NCBI GenBank assembly: GCA_944376955.1
Contig: CALWEB010000045.1
Span: 1-6,482 of the forward strand
Direction: 5' to 3'
Origin: an uncultured Agathobaculum sp.
GTDB taxonomy: Bacteria; Bacillota; Clostridia; Oscillospirales; Butyricicoccaceae
Length of the DNA stretch: 6,482 nucleotides
The position numbers were made by a program, and so were the translations under genes. Positions 5,265 to 6,482 of the stretch are shown here, piece by piece (the first letter of the stretch is position 1; every line of letters begins with the position of its first letter). The notes under the pieces are model-generated. The model had not been told where the DNA came from. It saw only the letters and a list, made by a program, of their open reading frames with translations, and searched no databases.

Positions 5265-6195
5265 GCGTTTTCTGGGGATCGACACCTCAAATTACCGCAC
5301 GTCGGCGGCGGTATTCGAGGCCGAAAGTGGTGTATGGCAGAATGAGGGCAGTCTGCTCTCCGTGCCGGAGGGTGCGATCGGGCTGCGCCAGTCGGACGCG
5401 CTGTTTCAGCATACTGTGCATCTGCATGAGAAAATCGAAGCCCTGCCGCAGGGGGAGGTGCGCGCCATCGGTGTCAGCACCCGCCCGCGCGCGGTCGAGG
5501 GTTCGTATATGCCTTGCTTCCTAGCAGGGGAAAGCGTCGCGCGCAGCGCGGCGCATTTGCTATCTGTACCTCTTTTTGCTGTGTCGCATCAGCAGGGGCA
5601 TATCGCTGCCGCGGCACTATCCGCGGGGCGGCTGACCCTGTTGGACGAGCCGTTTCTTGCCTGGCATCTCTCGGGCGGGACGAGCGAGCTGCTGTATGTC
5701 ACCCCCGGCGCGGACGGTTTGCCGGACTGCACCTGCATTGGCGGCACGACCGACCTTGCGGCCGGTCAGCTCATTGATCGCGCAGGTGCGTTGCTGGGGC
5801 TGCCGTTTCCGTCGGGCGCGGCGCTTGACGCGCTGGCGGCCGAAGCTGCCCCGGAAAAGGGCTATCGCCCCAAAGTGGCAGAATGCCGCTTTTCGCTCTC
5901 TGGGATGCAGAATCAGGTGGAAAACAAGCATAAAACCGCCCAACCGGCACAGATGGCACGCTTTGCGCTCGAAACAGTGGCAAATGCAGTCGTCAAAGCG
6001 ACCGAGCAGGCGCGCCAGCAGTACAACTGCCCGATTTTGTGCGCGGGCGGTGTTATGGCAAGCCGCATTCTGCGTGCGCGGATGAAGCAAGCGTTCGGCA
6101 CATGCGTTTCGTTTGCCGAACCAGTACTGTCGGGGGATAACGCAGTCGGCGTGGCGGTGCTCGCCGCGCGGCTTTATGAAAGGAACAAAACGTGA
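5257..6195 (+). CDS. TsaD/Kae1-like protein (divergent paralogue of the tRNA threonylcarbamoyltransferase family)
   Basis: This 312-residue protein has the ASKHA-type fold of TsaD (Kae1/Gcp, formerly 'O-sialoglycoprotein endopeptidase'), the enzyme that transfers threonylcarbamoyl to A37 of tRNA. In order it shows GIDTSNYRTS (7-16, first phosphate loop), HQQGH (His111 and His115, metal ligands in TsaD), the nucleotide motif LSGGTSELLYV (138-148), LIDRAGALLGLPFPSGAALD (172-191), CAGGVMASR (262-270) and LSGDNAVGVA (291-300), whose Asp294 matches the third metal ligand. It departs from true TsaD (about 340 residues) in several ways. The CDET segment after the first loop is NYRT, the usual GPG loop is RPRAVEGSY (76-84), and the AAGE motif reads AAGQ. 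ATG 5257 follows GGTGGAGA (5243-5250) and overlaps nusB by eight bases. The function may be tRNA modification, an accessory role or something else. Whether a canonical tsaD exists elsewhere cannot be seen here. Confidence 0.82.
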   Translation: MPERFLGIDTSNYRTSAAVFEAESGVWQNEGSLLSVPEGAIGLRQSDALFQHTVHLHEKIEALPQGEVRAIGVSTRPRAVEGSYMPCFLAGESVARSAAHLLSVPLFAVSHQQGHIAAAALSAGRLTLLDEPFLAWHLSGGTSELLYVTPGADGLPDCTCIGGTTDLAAGQLIDRAGALLGLPFPSGAALDALAAEAAPEKGYRPKVAECRFSLSGMQNQVENKHKTAQPAQMARFALETVANAVVKATEQARQQYNCPILCAGGVMASRILRARMKQAFGTCVSFAEPVLSGDNAVGVAVLAARLYERNKT

Positions 6196-6482
6196 GTACG
6201 ATCTATTCGGTCACACAGCTCAATAACGAGATCAAGGAGTTGCTCGACACGGTGTCGGGCTACCGCAACCTGCTGGTGCAGGGCGAAATCTCCAACTATA
6301 AGGCGCATTCTTCGGGGCATCATTACATGAGCCTGAAGGACGAGGGTGCATCCATCAATACGGTCATGTTCCGTTCGGACGCGATGCGCCTGAAATTCCG
6401 TCTGGAAAACGGCATGAAGGTCATTGTGCGGGCGCGTGTCAGCTCGTTCCCGCGCACGGGTCAGGTACAGCTTTATATTTCC
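6192..6482 (+). CDS. xseA: Exodeoxyribonuclease VII large subunit, N-terminal part (3' truncated by window edge)
   Basis: XseA is the large subunit of exonuclease VII, which degrades single-stranded DNA together with XseB. Only the first 97 codons are in the window, covering the N-terminal OB-fold DNA-binding domain; the catalytic domain lies beyond the edge. The start MSTIYSVTQLNNEIKELLD, then LVQGEISNYKAHSSGHHYMS (about 31-50), LKDEGASINTVMFRSDAMRL and ENGMKVIVRARVSSFPRTGQ follow the family pattern closely (V.GEISN.k.hsSGH.Y..LKD...i..vmF). The start is GTG 6192, six bases after AAAGGAA (6179-6185), and it overlaps the previous stop as GTGA. In many Firmicutes xseA follows nusB-folD. Here the TsaD-like gene takes the folD position. 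Confidence 0.95.
   Translation, partial: MSTIYSVTQLNNEIKELLDTVSGYRNLLVQGEISNYKAHSSGHHYMSLKDEGASINTVMFRSDAMRLKFRLENGMKVIVRARVSSFPRTGQVQLYIS

Overview
This window carries the tail and most of a spoIIIA sporulation operon, followed by a housekeeping block (YqhY/Asp23 family, nusB, a TsaD-like gene and the start of xseA). All genes are on the + strand. The full spoIIIA set together with the spoIIIA-yqhY-nusB-xseA synteny points to an endospore-forming member of the Firmicutes. The high GC content, GTG/TTG starts and gene order suggest a high-GC clostridial lineage such as Oscillospiraceae or a relative. The lineage is inference; no species call is possible from this sequence alone.

Positions 1-4134 hold spoIIIAA (3' end only), spoIIIAB, AC, AD, AE, AF, AG and AH. 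The genes overlap or nearly touch: ATGA overlaps at AE/AF and AF/AG, a TTGA overlap at AC/AD and a 13-base overlap at AA/AB. They therefore look like one translationally coupled transcript whose promoter lies upstream of the window. In the known system these proteins form the mother-cell half of the SpoIIIA-SpoIIQ 'feeding tube', a secretion-like complex in the membrane around the engulfed forespore. AA is the ATPase. AB, AC, AD and AE are membrane components. AF, AG and AH carry ring-building domains in the space between the two membranes.

Positions 4135-4757 mark the change to vegetative genes. An extended -10 promoter precedes the yqhY-like gene, a strong intrinsic terminator follows it, and a second sigma-A-like promoter drives nusB. 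Compared with the Bacillus subtilis order (spoIIIAH-accB-accC-yqhY-nusB-folD-xseA), accBC and folD are absent here.

Positions 4758-6482 hold nusB, a 312-residue protein of the TsaD/Kae1 fold that overlaps the end of nusB, and the N-terminal 97 codons of xseA, which overlaps the end of the TsaD-like gene. The TsaD-like protein keeps the histidine and aspartate metal ligands but lacks the canonical CDET segment. It is the least understood gene in the window. The remaining genes are recognisable members of well-described families, and I see no mobile element, CRISPR array, tRNA or rRNA.
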